A stretch of DNA of 64,000 nt from Eustoma russellianum (GCA_036186865.1 AP025066.1:16464516-16528515), one strand, 5' to 3'; positions 1-12,097 are shown, numbered from the stretch's first letter. Notes: generated from the sequence alone by a model not told the origin. A program made the numbers and translations.

Positions 1-1271
1 CTTCAACTTGTCATTTTCTTCAATTAGTTTCTTCTTTTCTTTAGAGAGCCTCTTACAGTGAGCATGCGTATTCTTAAGAATTCTTCATACATTTCATCAA
101 ATGTCATGTCACTATCAAAATAACTATCACAAGAAGAACATACCTCGTTGGATACGAAGCAGACTTGAGCTTCCTCAGTTTCAGATTCTGAGTCGGATGA
201 GTCGCTCCATGTGCTCACCTTCATTGCTCGTTTCCCTTTCTTTGCTTTTGACTCTTTTGACTTTGTCATTTGTGCCTCCTTGTCCTTGGCTTGTTTATTA
301 TTGTTGTTGTTATTATTATTATTTTTCTTTATAGGACAATCATATGAAATATGTCCTTTTTGACCGCATTCATAACACTTTAATTCTTTATTATACCATT
401 TGTTTGTGTTATTTTTCTTAGGTTGAGAAGAAGAAGAAGAACGTTGTCTATTTGTATTAGGACGTTTGAAAAACTTTCTAAGTTTTCTTGCTATTAATAT
501 CAATTCATCATCTAATTCAGTATCACTATTACTATCATCATTATTTGTATGTGTTTCAGTTGTTTTGAAAGCTATTGACTTACTTGATGATTTAGATGGC
601 TCGGACTTCCGTTGGTTTAGTTTTACCTTATAAACTTTAAGAGATCCAACCAATTCATCCATCTTAGTGATTGACTTTGTCTCCTCGATTGCAGTCACCT
701 TTGGATCCCATTCAGCAGGAAGGCTTCGTAGCACCTTTTGAACTTTTTCATTGTTCGTGAATGATTTTCCTAAAATTTCAAGGGCATTAAAAATGTTAGT
801 AATCCTCAAATCCATAGATGTTATGGATTCGTTTGGCAACATTTTGAAAGACTCTAATTCAGTAATAAGCATGTTTATTTTTGATTCTTTAACACCACTA
901 GTACCTTCATGCTTTAATACAAGTGATTTCCACATGTCGTGTGCGCTTGTGCAATTTGAAACATATCCTGCTTTAGAAGTCGTAAGTCCATTCAAGAGTA
1001 ATTGCATAGCTTTAGCTTTCAATGACATTTTCTTTTTATCTTCCGATGTTTATTCACTATATTTTTAAACTTCTTGAGTGACTCCACTAACTTGTACAAC
1101 TTTCATTGGAATGTACGGTCCATCTTCAACTATAGACCATAAATCGATGTCTATAGCCATTAAGAATAGCCTCATTCTTAGTTTTCAATGAACAAAATTA
1201 TTGCCATCAAAAAGTGGAGGGCGTTGAGCGGACATACCTTCCAACTCACCTTTGTGAGAAACTATTGCCAT
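1..1271 (-). pseudogene. gag: copia gag (UBN2 domain plus CCHC zinc knuckle), broken
   Basis: Gag would package the element RNA into virus-like particles in the cytoplasm. The likely start is the ATG at 1271-1269, giving the conserved 'SAQRPPLFDG' N-terminus also seen in the plus-strand copy at 5237. In-frame stops follow: a TGA at 1185-1187 where Trp is expected, and TAA codons near 1060-1075. From 1028 to 24 a long open stretch carries the UBN2 gag domain, an acidic/basic linker and one zinc knuckle, CYECGQKGHISYDC (C-x2-C-x4-H-x4-C, about residue 217 of that stretch), followed by a run of Asn codons. Near base 70 the frame shifts; the coiled-coil Lys/Glu-rich C-terminus continues in another frame to base 1. 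It is a decayed gene. Confidence 0.85.
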
Positions 1272-1380
1272 AGTATGTACCTTTAATCTGAGATAAGCAG
1301 GCTACAAAGAGTAATTATTTCTTGGCTTTGTATTGATTGTACGGTGTTGGATCTTTCTTCTTTGAGTAGTGCAGACCTCT

Positions 1381-1391
1381 CTCTGATACCA
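1381..1391 (-). other. primer-binding site (initiator Met tRNA type)
   Basis: On the minus strand this reads TGGTATCAGAG, two bases after the LTR terminus CA. It matches the 3' end complement of plant initiator-Met tRNA, the usual primer for minus-strand DNA synthesis of copia and gypsy elements. Confidence 0.85.
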
Positions 1392-1393
1392 AT

Positions 1394-3122
1394 TGTTGGA
1401 CCGTGCACCTGCAATGAACACCACTAGAGGGGGGTGAATAGTGGTTAGTGGAAATTACACTACACCCTTTGTAAAATTCCCCTTTGTAAAACAGAATCTG
1501 TGACCACCTCAGATTCAGAATCCGTTTTTGAAAACATCAAAAATAAATGTACACAACTCCACAAATTATGAAACTTTTCAGAATTAAACTTCAATGTGTT
1601 AACAAGACTCTGTCCGAATACCAAACAAAAATAAGATCGTTTGACCCTTCAAACAAATAAAACGATTCGGATGGTCAATCTGGACAGAATTGGACAGAAT
1701 GTTGCTGATTTTGAAAAACGTGCTTCTCTTTGAATACTAAACTAAAAAGGTTGATCTTTATATAAAAACACTCCTTAAGATGTGTAGTTGATGTTTCTAA
1801 AAGTCCCTGACCTTAACCAATTCTTGATAAATACAGAATTTATGTTTTCTCAAAACTGGTCAGATTGCAGCCAGATTGGAGCAGTTATCTTGCAAAGACT
1901 GAAAGACTAACTTTCCTTGCTCAAATCAAGTGATTCTTGTTGCAAATGAAATTTAACAGTCTAAATTATAACTCCAACAAAAAGCATGAATTATGAAAGT
2001 GTTTAGCTATTTTTTCAAATTGTGAGAAGTTGTGTGAAAATTGCAGCGAAAACAGGCAGAAAACAGAAATGAAGAAACAAGACAAGAACACCGAGGATTT
2101 ATCCTGGTTCGGTCAATGTGACCTACTCCAGTCCCAAGGAACACCTTTCCTTGGATTTCACTATGAAATGAATCACCTCACAACAAGAACCAAGCTTGAT
2201 CCTTGAGTTATACACCAACCCTTCTCAAGACTTGGATAATCACCTTCTATACAACACTTAGTTGCAACACCTCTACCGCCTATTGATATAGCCTTATAGA
2301 AATGGCTAATCAATATTAAAAATAAATCTCAAGAGGCTTGTAGCACAACAAAAACAACAAGAACACCTTTGCTACAAAGAATGAAACAAGAACAACAACA
2401 CGAAGAAGATGATAGCTAGACAATTCAACAAATGCTTGTGAGCTTCAAGTGTGTTTCATCTTCTTCACCATTGCCTCTATTTATAGTGTGATTTGAGCCT
2501 TGGAGATAAGACTTCCAATGTGTCACCATCTTCATCATCAAGTCCAAATGTCTTCTCATCATTGGTTGTCCTTGTACACTTGGCAAAATAAGACAACATA
2601 AATGGTCCACCTTGGCATTAAACTTGGCCGAAATTTTAAGCTAAAAAATGACTTGGAATTATCTTGAAAATGTGAAGATAATAGTAAGAGATAATATTCC
2701 ATTATCCCCTCAACTTCTTGGCACAAACATAGGACATGTGAGGCTGACTTTTCTTGGACAAAAACAACTCAAATTTTGCTCCATTCAAACAATGTAGCCG
2801 TTGGCTACAACCTTGATTTTTCCAAAACTTAAACTTGATTATCCTTTGTAAAATGAAGAAAATAAGAAAGGATAGTACCACCAAAATATCCCCAACTCCA
2901 AGCATAATAATAGGACATGTGAAGTCTTCATTTGACTTCAAAACATCTGCCACACAAAGCCATATAGCCGTTGGCTATATTTAGAAAATTTCAAGTTGGC
3001 AATTTTTGCCGACTAGCTCCTTTTTTGATTTGTCCACTTGTCACCAAGCCATAAAATGAATTACACATCATGTCCAACTGCATATGCACGTTATTTAACA
3101 TATATATATATGTGTAGCAACA
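1394..3122 (-). repeat. 5' LTR of the minus-strand SIRE-like element
   Basis: The 1,729 bp block is bounded by TGTTG at 1394 and CAACA at 3118-3122, a 5 bp terminal inverted repeat of the TG...CA type, and directly abuts the PBS. The partner LTR is outside the window, so the target duplication (perhaps CAGAT at 3123-3127) cannot be confirmed. The U3 edge holds a short (TA)n run near 3100. No convincing ORF lies inside it. Confidence 0.75.
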
Positions 3123-4174
3123 CAGATTTGTGAGGAAGAAATTAATAGATAATAGTTGACAACATTATGTCAACATGTAACACCGAAATTCCAAATATTT
3201 CTTCTTATATGTTGAGATCATTTCCACACATTTAACACCTTTAATATCTCTGAATAATGATGATAAATATGATCTTATAACATATATAAGAGGGTCTTCA
3301 AGAAAAAATAGAATGTGACATCTCAAATCGTCACATATCCAGCTATAGTCAATAATGTCATCATTTGAGAGAATAAAATAGAGAATCACCATATTATCTT
3401 CAAATTAATAATAACTCAGCTCCAGAATGAAGATAATAATATGCTCAAGGGATTCTTTGAGTGAAAATACCAAAAATACCCTCAGGGGTGAAATGACCAA
3501 AATGCCAATGGTATAAGAAAACTCCAGAAATCACCCGGATGGTCAGAAATAATCATGATATCACCTTTGTCATGATAAATAGTATAAGAATACACCCTTG
3601 AATTATTTTCACCATGTGATGTTCCTACAAAACTCAAAATACCAATTTTCCCCTTTTTGGTAAGTTGTAAAAACTTCCGAGGCGTGTTAGTCACAAACAT
3701 TTAAAATCATCAAAATCACATAAGATTCACATAATGAGCATGCATAAATCATATACAAATGAAAACAAACATTTTAACACATTTTAGAAAATTATTTCTA
3801 AAAACCCTAGACATCGATCGATCGAAGTGCCTCAGCTTCAGAGATCGATGTCTCATAGAAAGGTTCAAGTTTTGTCTCTGACCTACATCGATCGATTGAA
3901 GTGAGAGTTCCATGTACATAGATCGATCGATGTGTCTCAGGTTTAGAGATCGATGTCTCACAGTAAGGTCTTGAACTTTCACTGCCTTACATGGATCGAT
4001 CGATGTGAGAGATCTATGTACATAGATCGATCGATGTGCAACAACTTGAGAGATCGATGTCAACTTTTTTAACTTTTTCAACTTTTAACCACATATAACA
4101 CTATGTATGACATTTTTAACTATTCACCACTTAAAATCATGACTTCAAAAATTATCCAAACATATTTCTCAACA
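3123..4174. other. unassigned AT-rich spacer
   Basis: No coding potential that I recognise. It contains the GATCGATC tandem repeat listed separately and otherwise looks like decayed intergenic or LTR-derived DNA. It ends abruptly at ~4175, where sequence homologous to the SIRE-like LTR at 28478 begins. Confidence 0.5.
3811..4064. repeat. ~104 bp tandem repeat, about 2.4 copies, rich in GATCGATC
   Basis: Units begin near 3811, 3916 and 4020. Each opens with a CGATCGATC or GATCGATCGATG palindrome, then an 'agatcgatgtc' block ~30 bp later, then a 'gtacat' end. The palindromic core occurs at both ends of each unit, giving five palindromic cores and several half sites within 250 bp. The copies are diverged (about 75-85% identical by eye). 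Confidence 0.75.
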
Positions 4175-5180
4175 AAGTGCAAAAAGACTCTCTACTCTCT
4201 TCTTCTACATTTCTTTCTTCTTCTTCTCTCAAGCTTTATTGTTCTTATATTCAACATATTGAATAGGCTTTGTTTATACCTCCTACATGCTTCATTTTTT
4301 GTAAAATTTTTATCAAGGTGTGATCAAACCTTCATCCGTTCGGTGGTGGTGTTCGTAATCGGTGTGATTGTTTGTATCGTTTATAAAAGGGTAGAGTTGG
4401 TGTGTAACTCCAGCAACCCTTGTGGTAAGGTGTTATTTTTTGTTTAGTGATAACCAAGAAAGGTGTCATCGAAGACTAGAGTAGGTTGATTTAACTGAAC
4501 CAGTATAAAATCCTTGTGTATTTACTTTCAGCACTTTACTTTCAGTTTTCAATTTCTGAGTTGATTTCGTTGCAATCGTAAAAATAGTAAACGACTTTCA
4601 AAAATTACAAAATTTTACAGAAACATAGACAAATATCTTAAGTTTTATTTGGCGCAAGTTTCAACCCATTTTCACAAGTATAAGTCAATCAAATGTTAAT
4701 AGTTCTGAGAAATCTGATTTTTAGACTTGCAAAGGTTGAGAACATCAACATATTTGGCATGCATCTCAAAAGAATTTTTCAAAACTGTTTCAACTCATTT
4801 AAATACATATATTGAGGGTCTTATCATTAAATTTTCAGATTATTTGAAGTCTCCAATCAATTGGAATAAATTTTTCAAATCGGAGTACTGTTTCTGGCAG
4901 ATTTGTGCAATCTGACCAAAAATGTATTTTAAAAGGGTTAGGGGTTGAATTTTAATCTGAAATGTTTCGGAGATATTCAGAACATCTGAGAGTAGAATCT
5001 CTCTAAATTTCAGAATTTTGGAAGGTCAGGAACCTAGTCTTTCAAACGTTTCAAATCAGGATCTGAAAACAGAAACTGTTTTCAGAAGTTAGGTTTTTGG
5101 GCCAAACGTTTTTAAAAACCAAATTTTCTGCACCTACTATTCAAACCCCCCTCTTCTATTGGTGCTACTCAGGTCTTACA
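4175..5180 (+). repeat. truncated 5' LTR of the plus-strand SIRE-like element
   Basis: The last ~1 kb of the LTR is present, ending TCTTACA at 5180 immediately before the PBS. Its 3' end carries the C-rich motif (ACCCCCCTCT) mirrored in the minus-strand SIRE LTR. Its 5' ~800 bp, present in the 3' LTR at 27664-28477, is absent: homology stops at ~4175. Confidence 0.75.
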
Positions 5181-5182
5181 AG

Positions 5183-5194
5183 CGGTATCAGAGC
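5183..5194 (+). other. primer-binding site
   Basis: CGGTATCAGAGC two bases after the LTR end; one mismatch (C for T at the first base) from the usual initiator-Met tRNA complement TGGTATCAGAGC. Confidence 0.8.
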
Positions 5195-5236
5195 GCAGGC
5201 ACACTCACGACAAGAAGATCCAACGATCTTAGTGAG

Positions 5237-6738
5237 ATGGCAACCACTAGCTTCAAAACCGAGCAAGAAGGTATGTCGAGTCAAAGGCCTCCTCTTTTTG
5301 ATGGTGAGTCCTTTATCCAATGGAAAATTAGAATGAAACTCTTTCTTATGGCTATTGATATTGATTTTGGGTCTATAATAGGAGACGGTCTTTTTGTTCC
5401 CTCTAAGTTATCTACTGTTGATGATGTCACACTAGATGTTTTAAAACCGAAACAAGAATACGCTAGTGATGACAAAAAGAAGTTAAGTATGAATGCTAGA
5501 GCCATGCAATTACTTTTAAACGGGCTGAGTAAAAGTGAATCAAGTTACGTGTCTAATTGCTCTAGTGCTCAAGAAATGTGGAGAATTCTAGAAATGAAAC
5601 ACGAAGGACTAGCCAAGTTAAGGATTCTAAAATAAATATGCTTATGCCCACTCTTGAGTCTTTTAAATTATTGCCAAATGAATCTATTGTAGATATGGAT
5701 TTACGGTTGACTAACATCTGTAATTCTCTTGAGTCTCTTGGAAAAGCTTTTTCTGCACAGGAAAAGGTCCGAGAAGTCTCCTATCCGAATGGGACCCTAA
5801 AGTTACGGTAATTGAGGAGAGTAAAGAAACAAGATCAATTAAAATGGAGGAACTAATCGGATCTCTAAAGGTATATGAAAACAAACTTACATTAAGGAAA
5901 TCGGAATCAACGTCAAAACAAGGTAAGGCTATTGCTTTTAAATCAAATGAATACGTATCTACTTCTTCCGATCACGTAGATGATAGTGATTTCGAATCAG
6001 ACAATGATGATCTAATACTATTGGCTAAAGGTTTGAGAAAATTTATGAGAAAGTCATTTAAAATCAAACCTAAGACTTTCGACTAAAAGAAATAAAAATA
6101 AAATTAATGACAAGGACGTAAAGTGCTATGAATGCAGGAAACTTGGACATTTGTCATATGACTGCCCTAACAAGGACAAACAAACGAACAAACACCTTGA
6201 CAAAGATCGGATCAAAACTAGACTCATCTCATAACCTAAACAAAGGAGAAGAGCCCTCAAAGCCTCCACTTAGAGTGATTCATCCGACTCTGAGACAGAT
6301 GATACGGAAGAAGAAACGGCACAAGTATGATTTGCATCCAAAGCATCAAACGATGTATCTTCCGATTCTAACTCTGATTCTGAACCTTCATATGATGATT
6401 TATTTAGTCAATATTTAGAATTGCATAAATTCACAAAGTCTCTCGCAAAAGAAAAGAAATGGTTAATTAAAGACAAGAAGTTGTTAGAATCGTCTAACAC
6501 AAACCTTGTTGCTCAATTATACGATTCAAAAGAAGAGTCGTCCTACATAATTAATGCATTAAAATCAGAAGTCGCATCATTAACAACACAAAACCATGAA
6601 ATGAAATCCGGGATTTCAAACTTGAATCAAGGAATATATATCTAGAAAAAATGATGAAACAGTTTGACACAGGTACAAACATGCTAGATCGCATCATTTC
6701 CTCACAAAAGCATGATCGTGACGAAACCGGATTAGGAT
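5237..6738 (+). pseudogene. gag: copia gag, 5' part, frameshifted and split by Tekay-1
   Basis: The ATG at 5237 starts a gag closely similar to the minus-strand copy (shared 'QRPPLFDGESF'-type N-terminus and UBN2 core). The frame breaks near 5620 and again near 5790 and 6085. The pieces include the UBN2 region (5239-5810), a Lys-rich linker and a knuckle CYECRKLGHLSYDC in another frame at ~6127-6168 (C-x2-C-x4-H-x4-C). A coiled-coil C-terminal part reaches 6738. Removing Tekay-1 and one copy of its 5 bp target duplication makes the frame run straight on at 19714 (TGLG then YIEKKE), confirming one interrupted gene. Confidence 0.85.
6734..6738 (+). repeat. target-site duplication of Tekay-1, left copy
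   Basis: AGGAT, identical to 19714-19718. A perfect 5 bp duplication is the signature of gypsy integrase insertion. Confidence 0.9.
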
Positions 6739-9700
6739 TGTAGCGCCCCGCACCCGGGCCTCCTCCGAATACAGTGCACCCGCCGTACTTCACTGAGGAG
6801 AGTACAAGGCATCATGCATAACATGCGAACATCCATAACATAAGTCTTGGACTCCCATGCTAACATTCAACATGGTAGTAAAATTTCGGCAGAATTAAAA
6901 CTTTTCAAATCAAACGTGCATCACCAATTTACTAAGTTCCCAAAGGTAGTAGTCCCACAACATAACATAACTGAAATCCAGAGAGCTCAAACATAGTCAT
7001 GAAACAGAACGTCTTGGCAGCACAAAAGTCCTTAAGCTTAGCTCCCTTCATATCTTCTCGCCTATGGATAAGGTACCCTTGGCTCATCCTCGATCCATTC
7101 TACCTTGGCATTATCTGGCTCTGGGGGAAAAATAAAGTGTGAGTGGTAAAAATCACCCAGCAAGAATACAATAAACGACCATCAAATACGTAAAGAATCA
7201 TAACATGAATGTATTACCCCAAAAACCTCAAAGAATCATAATTCATACCTGATCTTAAATCCTGAGCTTGCTTGACGTTCAGCTTAAGCATATTTTTAGG
7301 GAATGCTATACCATACCTGGTCTTAGATCCTGAACTTACTTGGCGTTCGGCTTAAGCATGTTTTCAGGTAATGCTATACCAATAATAACTTATAAACATT
7401 AACTGTAACATGCAACGTGTCCTCATGATCGTGAATTATGCAAGATGCAATGCATGATGTCATGTCATGTCATGTCATGTCAAAACATCATTTTGGTCCC
7501 ATAAAGTAACATGTCGTAAAAAAACAGAGTGTCAGATCAATTAACCCCGGATCTGAGCGGGTCCAGAACATATCATCAGACCAATTAACCCCGGGTCTGA
7601 ACGAGTCCAGAACAGATATCAGATCAATTAACCCCGGATCTGACGGGTCCAGAACATATCATCAGACCAATTAACCCCGGGTCTGAACGGGTCCAGAACA
7701 GATATCAGATCAATTAACCCCGGATCTGAGCGGGTCCAGAACATATCATCAGACCAATTAACCCCGGGTCTGAATGGGTCCAGAACAGATATCAGACCAA
7801 TTAACCCCGGATCTGAGCGGGTCCAGAACATATCATGTCATCAGACTAATTAACCCCGGGTCTGGAGTCGGGTTAGTCGCATGCTTGGCCGGCAAAGGAA
7901 TCATGAAGCTTTCTTTTAAAAACATGGGACCGTAAAAACTTTTCATGCATCACGAAAACATAGCTGCTTATAAAACTTGCTTGCATCATAAAATCCATGA
8001 AAATCAGTTTCATGATCATGCATGATACATGCCGTGATATGCAATGCAAGTCATGACATGAATAAGCGTATGCATTCCTTATAACATATCAACATGCATG
8101 AATGCGGAGGCTAAATTCATCCAGACTTTTACTTCATATTCATGGGGCGGTTAAGCTAACCGTATAAGTACATTTCCATAGTCTTTTGTTATCCATACAT
8201 TAGGTGGAATCTTAGATGCATGTCGTAAAAATTTCCGATTACTTCGATAATCATAAAGGGGCTCATTTACTTAATTTCTGAAATGGGTTAGATGCTGAAA
8301 CTGATCTGACCTATTTTACCAAAAATTCAATTGCAGCAAATGCGTGATTTATTTTTCGGGTTTTCCAACTTGCACAAGTCATAAACATGTGGAACTAGTA
8401 TCCTACCGAAATTTAGCCTATTTGCATATCTCTAAGTCCCTTTTCTGAGTCCATAAAGTTGTTACTAAACTTCAGGTTGTTTCCAGTGATTTCAGTTGAG
8501 CAGTTTGACCAATTAATTCATATAAAATAATCCAGAGCTTGTTTTACCAAAATTCCAGCTGGCGTGTTTACTACACTCATAGTAGTATTACCATGCCAAA
8601 CATCAGCTTTATTGGTCCTCTACAAGGTCTCTTTTCCAGCCGTTCAAAACGTTACATCATTCTGTCATGTTCCAGAATTTACAGCCTGAGCAGTCTCACT
8701 AATTATTTTATAAAAAATTAACCATAACATATTTTACCGAAATTATAACTCTCATCTCTGCTACAATCAGGGGACCAGCTCTGTGCCAAAAATCAGATTT
8801 ATTGAAGGTCCACAAAGTCCTCTTTTTATTTGTTGAATCCAGTGATCAATTCTGCCCAACTCCAGAATTTTCCTCTGGAGCAGTTTTACCGTATAATTTC
8901 TTAAAAATAATCCGTAACTGATTTTAACAAAATTCTAACTCTCCCTTGGGCTACGCTCGTAAGGCTAAGTTTGTACTAAAAATTAGCTTCATTTAAGGTC
9001 TGTAAGGCCAGCTCTTAAACCATCTAAAACGTCACTCTATTCTGTCCAATTCTAGTGGTTTGCTATTTTGTCATCTATCCAAGTCAAATGTCCATGTCTT
9101 CAATCATTACTTTGGACCGAAACTTGTGTGTTGCCTTAACCACATTTTACAACACATATTCAAGCATGCATTCACATTCAAGAGTCATCTTAATCTAAAC
9201 TTACCAACAACCTCATAAAGCTCCTAGCTTTCACATGTATTCTTTCCTTAGGACCTTTTGTGTTACATTCACAAGTCAATCTTGTCTAGATTTACTTAGG
9301 TGAACCTTATTTCACTCTAGGTCAGCCTTATTTCATATAGCATATAGGAAAAGACTTCATCTTTTGAAGGAATAAATCACATGCAAAGCATTGTTCTTAG
9401 GGAATCACTAACATATAGTCTTGAACTTAAGGTATTCAACTAAAGATCATATCTTAAGAACTTCTAAGCATTCAAGTCACAAACTCTTTAAATAAATCAT
9501 GAGAGATCATTGTATACTTGCCTCTTCAAGCTAAAGCTCTTGTCTTTGCTTGGTTATGAAGTGAGATGTGATGAAATCCTTCTCCTTCCTTTCCCTTGAG
9601 CATACGGTTTTGATGAAAATGAAAGGATTCATGTTAGCTTCATTCTTTACCAAAATAAGAATTCACTTAAGGGAACTTGGAATAAGACTTACCTAGATGT

Positions 9701-10632
9701 CTTCTTGAGTCTTGAAGTTGAAGTTAAACTCCTATCCTTCAAGATGTTGGGGCCGAAATATTTGTGAGAGTAAGAGGGAATTTTGCTAAGTGTTGTTTGG
9801 CTTGCTTGGGAAGAATTTTCTAGATGATTGTAAGATGTTGTCTTGCAAAATTTAAAAACCTAGGAGAGGAGGGAGGCTTGGCCGATTTTTGGAGGGAGAA
9901 CAGGGAGGGTTAGGGTTTTCGTGAGTGCTAATCAAGGTTAAGTTAGTATAACCTTGGTTACTTTATTCAAACTATAGTTACTTTTGGGCTAACCCAAGTT
10001 ACTTTATCAAATCATGGTTATCTTAACCTTGGTTTAAGGGAAGAGTAACCATGGTAGGTTTTGAAATCCTCCATGGTTAATTTAGGCATGCTGGCCGATT
10101 TTAGGTTGGGGACTTTATGACTTCAACCACACTACTTCCTTCTTTAATGAGTTGTCTTACTTGTTCCTTAAATGCTTGTCTATTTCGTTTTCTATTTATT
10201 CTTTGCATGATAACTTCTTTTCTTATCATTTTAACTAATAAAATTGGATAGAGAATTCTAGAACCTCTCCATGTATAGGCCGAAATTTTAGGCTTCTTGG
10301 GCAACTTGAGATTTCTTGTAATTTTAATTTATGCACTATATTGTCTTTCTTTATTTTATCGTATTCCAAGAGTATCATATGTATGTATACATATGCATAT
10401 ACACGCCTAGGTGTACTATATATTTATACATTCCATACACATATATCATATACACGCACATACATACCTAGTGATGTGTATGGTTTATATATCTCTATAT
10501 TTCATGTACCACTTCAATAGTATTTAAGCAAAAAGAGTTGAGTGGACTTAAGTAACATACGCTTAAGGAAATCATTGCTTTCATTCCGTCGCTTATGCAT
10601 AGTTCTTAAGTACATGTCGTTGGGGTACAATA
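6739..10632 (-). repeat. 3' LTR of Tekay-1
   Basis: 3,894 bp, starting TGTAGCGCCCC on the plus strand. Its outer end reads CAATA at 10628-10632 where the partner LTR reads CAACA, so the U3 terminal dinucleotide has mutated from TG to TA. It contains a hairpin minisatellite (7533-7865), reiterated GGTTACTT/AAGTAACC motifs (9930-10070) and a CA/TA-rich block (10375-10470). No credible ORF. Confidence 0.9.
7533..7865 (-). repeat. LTR minisatellite of covarying hairpins, 8 units
   Basis: About eight ~43 bp units alternate two types. Type A has CAGATC, an 11 nt loop and GATCTG; type B has CAGACC, the same loop and GGTCTG. Both form a perfect 6 bp stem, because the change on one arm is compensated on the other. 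The two units at the right edge each have one imperfect pair. Confidence 0.9.
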
Positions 10633-10645
10633 TCCTCCCCCCTTA
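10633..10645 (-). other. polypurine tract of Tekay-1
   Basis: Minus strand reads AAGGGGGGAGGA next to the 3' LTR start; this is where plus-strand DNA synthesis would be primed. The same tract lies before the Tekay-2 LTR. Confidence 0.85.
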
Positions 10646-10674
10646 TCATAAGTTTCGTCCTCGAAACTTTAGAA

Positions 10675-12097
10675 CTAGTCAAAAAGGTGGGGGTATCTAT
10701 TCCTCATATCTTCTTCCATTTCCCATGTTGCTTCTTCTTCCGAATGATGCTTCCATTGTACCTTCACCATGGATATGGATCTCTTCCTTAAAGCTTTCTC
10801 TTTCCGATCAACTATCCTTAAGGGTTCCTCTTCATAAGTTACATCTTTTTCAACCTTGAACTGTTGATCTTCAAGGATGTGGCTTGGGTCATATACATAT
10901 CGACGGAGTTGAGAAACATGGAATACATCATGTAACTGAGAAAGGGATGGTGGCAACACCAAGCGGTACGCAACTTCACCTACTTTCTCAAGCACTTCAT
11001 AAGGTCCAACAAATCTGGGGCTTAGTTTTCCTTTGATGCCGAATCTCTTAACTCCTTTGGTCGGAGAAACTTTCAGAAAGACTTTCTCTCCTTCTTGGAA
11101 CTCCAAAGGTCTTCTTCTTTCATCTGCCCATATCTTCGTTCTATCTTGTGCTGCTCTTAGTCTTTGCTGGACTAACTTTACCTTTTCTCGTGTTTGCTCA
11201 ACAATGTCGGGTCCTGCATAGATTTTATCACCAATTTCGTCCCAATAGAGTGGGGACCGACATTTTCGTCCATACAATGCCTCATAAGGTGCCATTCCGA
11301 TGGATCTGTGGAAGCTATTATTGTAAGAAAACTCAACGAGCTTAAGACTTTTATCCCAACTTCCCCCAAAGTCAAGAATGTAAGCGCGGAGCATGTCCTC
11401 AAGGGTTTGGATTGTTCTTTCTGATTGTCCATCTGTTTGAGGATGCGGAACTCATTCTTATCTCTGTGCCCATTGCCTTTTGAAAGGCGGTCCAAAATCT
11501 CGAAGTAAATCGGGGGTCGCGGTCGCAAACAATACTGATGGGCACTCCATGTAAACAAACAATTTGATCAATATACATAGAGGCTAACTTCTCCATAGAT
11601 GCTTTAATCGTCATAGCCAAAAAGTGAGCAGACTTAGTCAAACGGTCCACAATGACCCATATAGCATCATTCCCATGCTTAGTCTTGGGTAGATCGGTCA
11701 CAAAGTCCATGGTGATGTGATCCCATTTCCATTCTGGCACTTCTAAGGGTTGTAACAATCCAGCAGGTCTTTGGTGTTCGGCTTTCACTCTTTGGCAGAT
11801 CAAACATCGCTCAACAAATTCTGCTATTTGTCTCTTCATACCAGGCCACCAAAACTTTTGCTTGAGATCTTGATACATCTTATTAGCTCCAGGATGTATA
11901 GACAATCGAGAATTATGAGCTTCCATTAAAACTTCATCCTTAATTTCCTTACTCTCAGGAACACACAACCGTCCTTGATACCATAAACTGCCATCACCGC
12001 GAATCTCAAAGTCTTCTCTCAGCTTATCTTTCATCTTTTTCTTGAATTTTCTTAAGGCTTCATCACTCCCTTGAGTCTCTTTGATTTTATCAATCAA
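10675..12097 (-). pseudogene. int: Tekay-1 integrase with chromodomain
   Basis: Integrase would insert element cDNA into the genome; the chromodomain would steer it to marked chromatin. Reading from 12097: an HHCC zinc-binding region (HNSRLSIHPG ... CLICQ), then the catalytic core with Asp in 'DHITMDFVTDLP', Asp in 'VCDRDPRFTSRFW' and the downstream Glu region. A 5 nt deletion at ~11445 (relative to Tekay-2, which keeps 'SSAFHPQTDGQ') shifts the frame. The second frame (11394-10675) holds the GPY/F-like segment (SPRFVGPYEVLEKVG, HDVFHVSQLRRY) and the chromodomain-like end (VQWKHHSEEEATWE). A TAA at the junction with RNase H (~12097) is a further break. Confidence 0.9.

Larger units (their letters stand above)
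1..3122 (-). mobile_element. SIRE/Maximus-like Ty1-copia element, 5' part
   Basis: This is the 5' end of a copia retrotransposon read on the minus strand: LTR (1394-3122), primer-binding site (1381-1391), then gag (down to the window edge). The remainder, including pol and the other LTR, lies outside the window. The UBN2-type gag, the PBS complementary to initiator-Met tRNA and the C-rich block near the LTR 3' end (a run of C at + strand 1431-1436 region) are typical of SIRE-type elements. Lineage assignment is from recognition, not alignment. Confidence 0.8.

Noticed and set aside
1381..1391. tRNA-like match at this and other PBS sites
   Set aside because: Only the 11-12 base complement of the tRNA 3' end is present; no cloverleaf. 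No tRNA or rRNA gene was seen in the window.
7628..7831. Open frame with repeated 'VLDPFRPGVNWSDDMFW' peptides (also 16412-16914)
   Set aside because: A by-product of the minisatellite period being read in frame; no start context or conservation beyond the DNA repeat.
7533..7865. Regular repeats resembling a CRISPR array
   Set aside because: Units are contiguous with no unique spacers, lie inside a plant LTR, and are duplicated in the partner LTR; they are minisatellite hairpins.
10101..10304. 67-residue minus-strand ORF within the Tekay-1 LTR, and other short ORFs in 4 kb LTRs
   Set aside because: Not conserved as ORFs between the paired LTR copies and without domain signatures.
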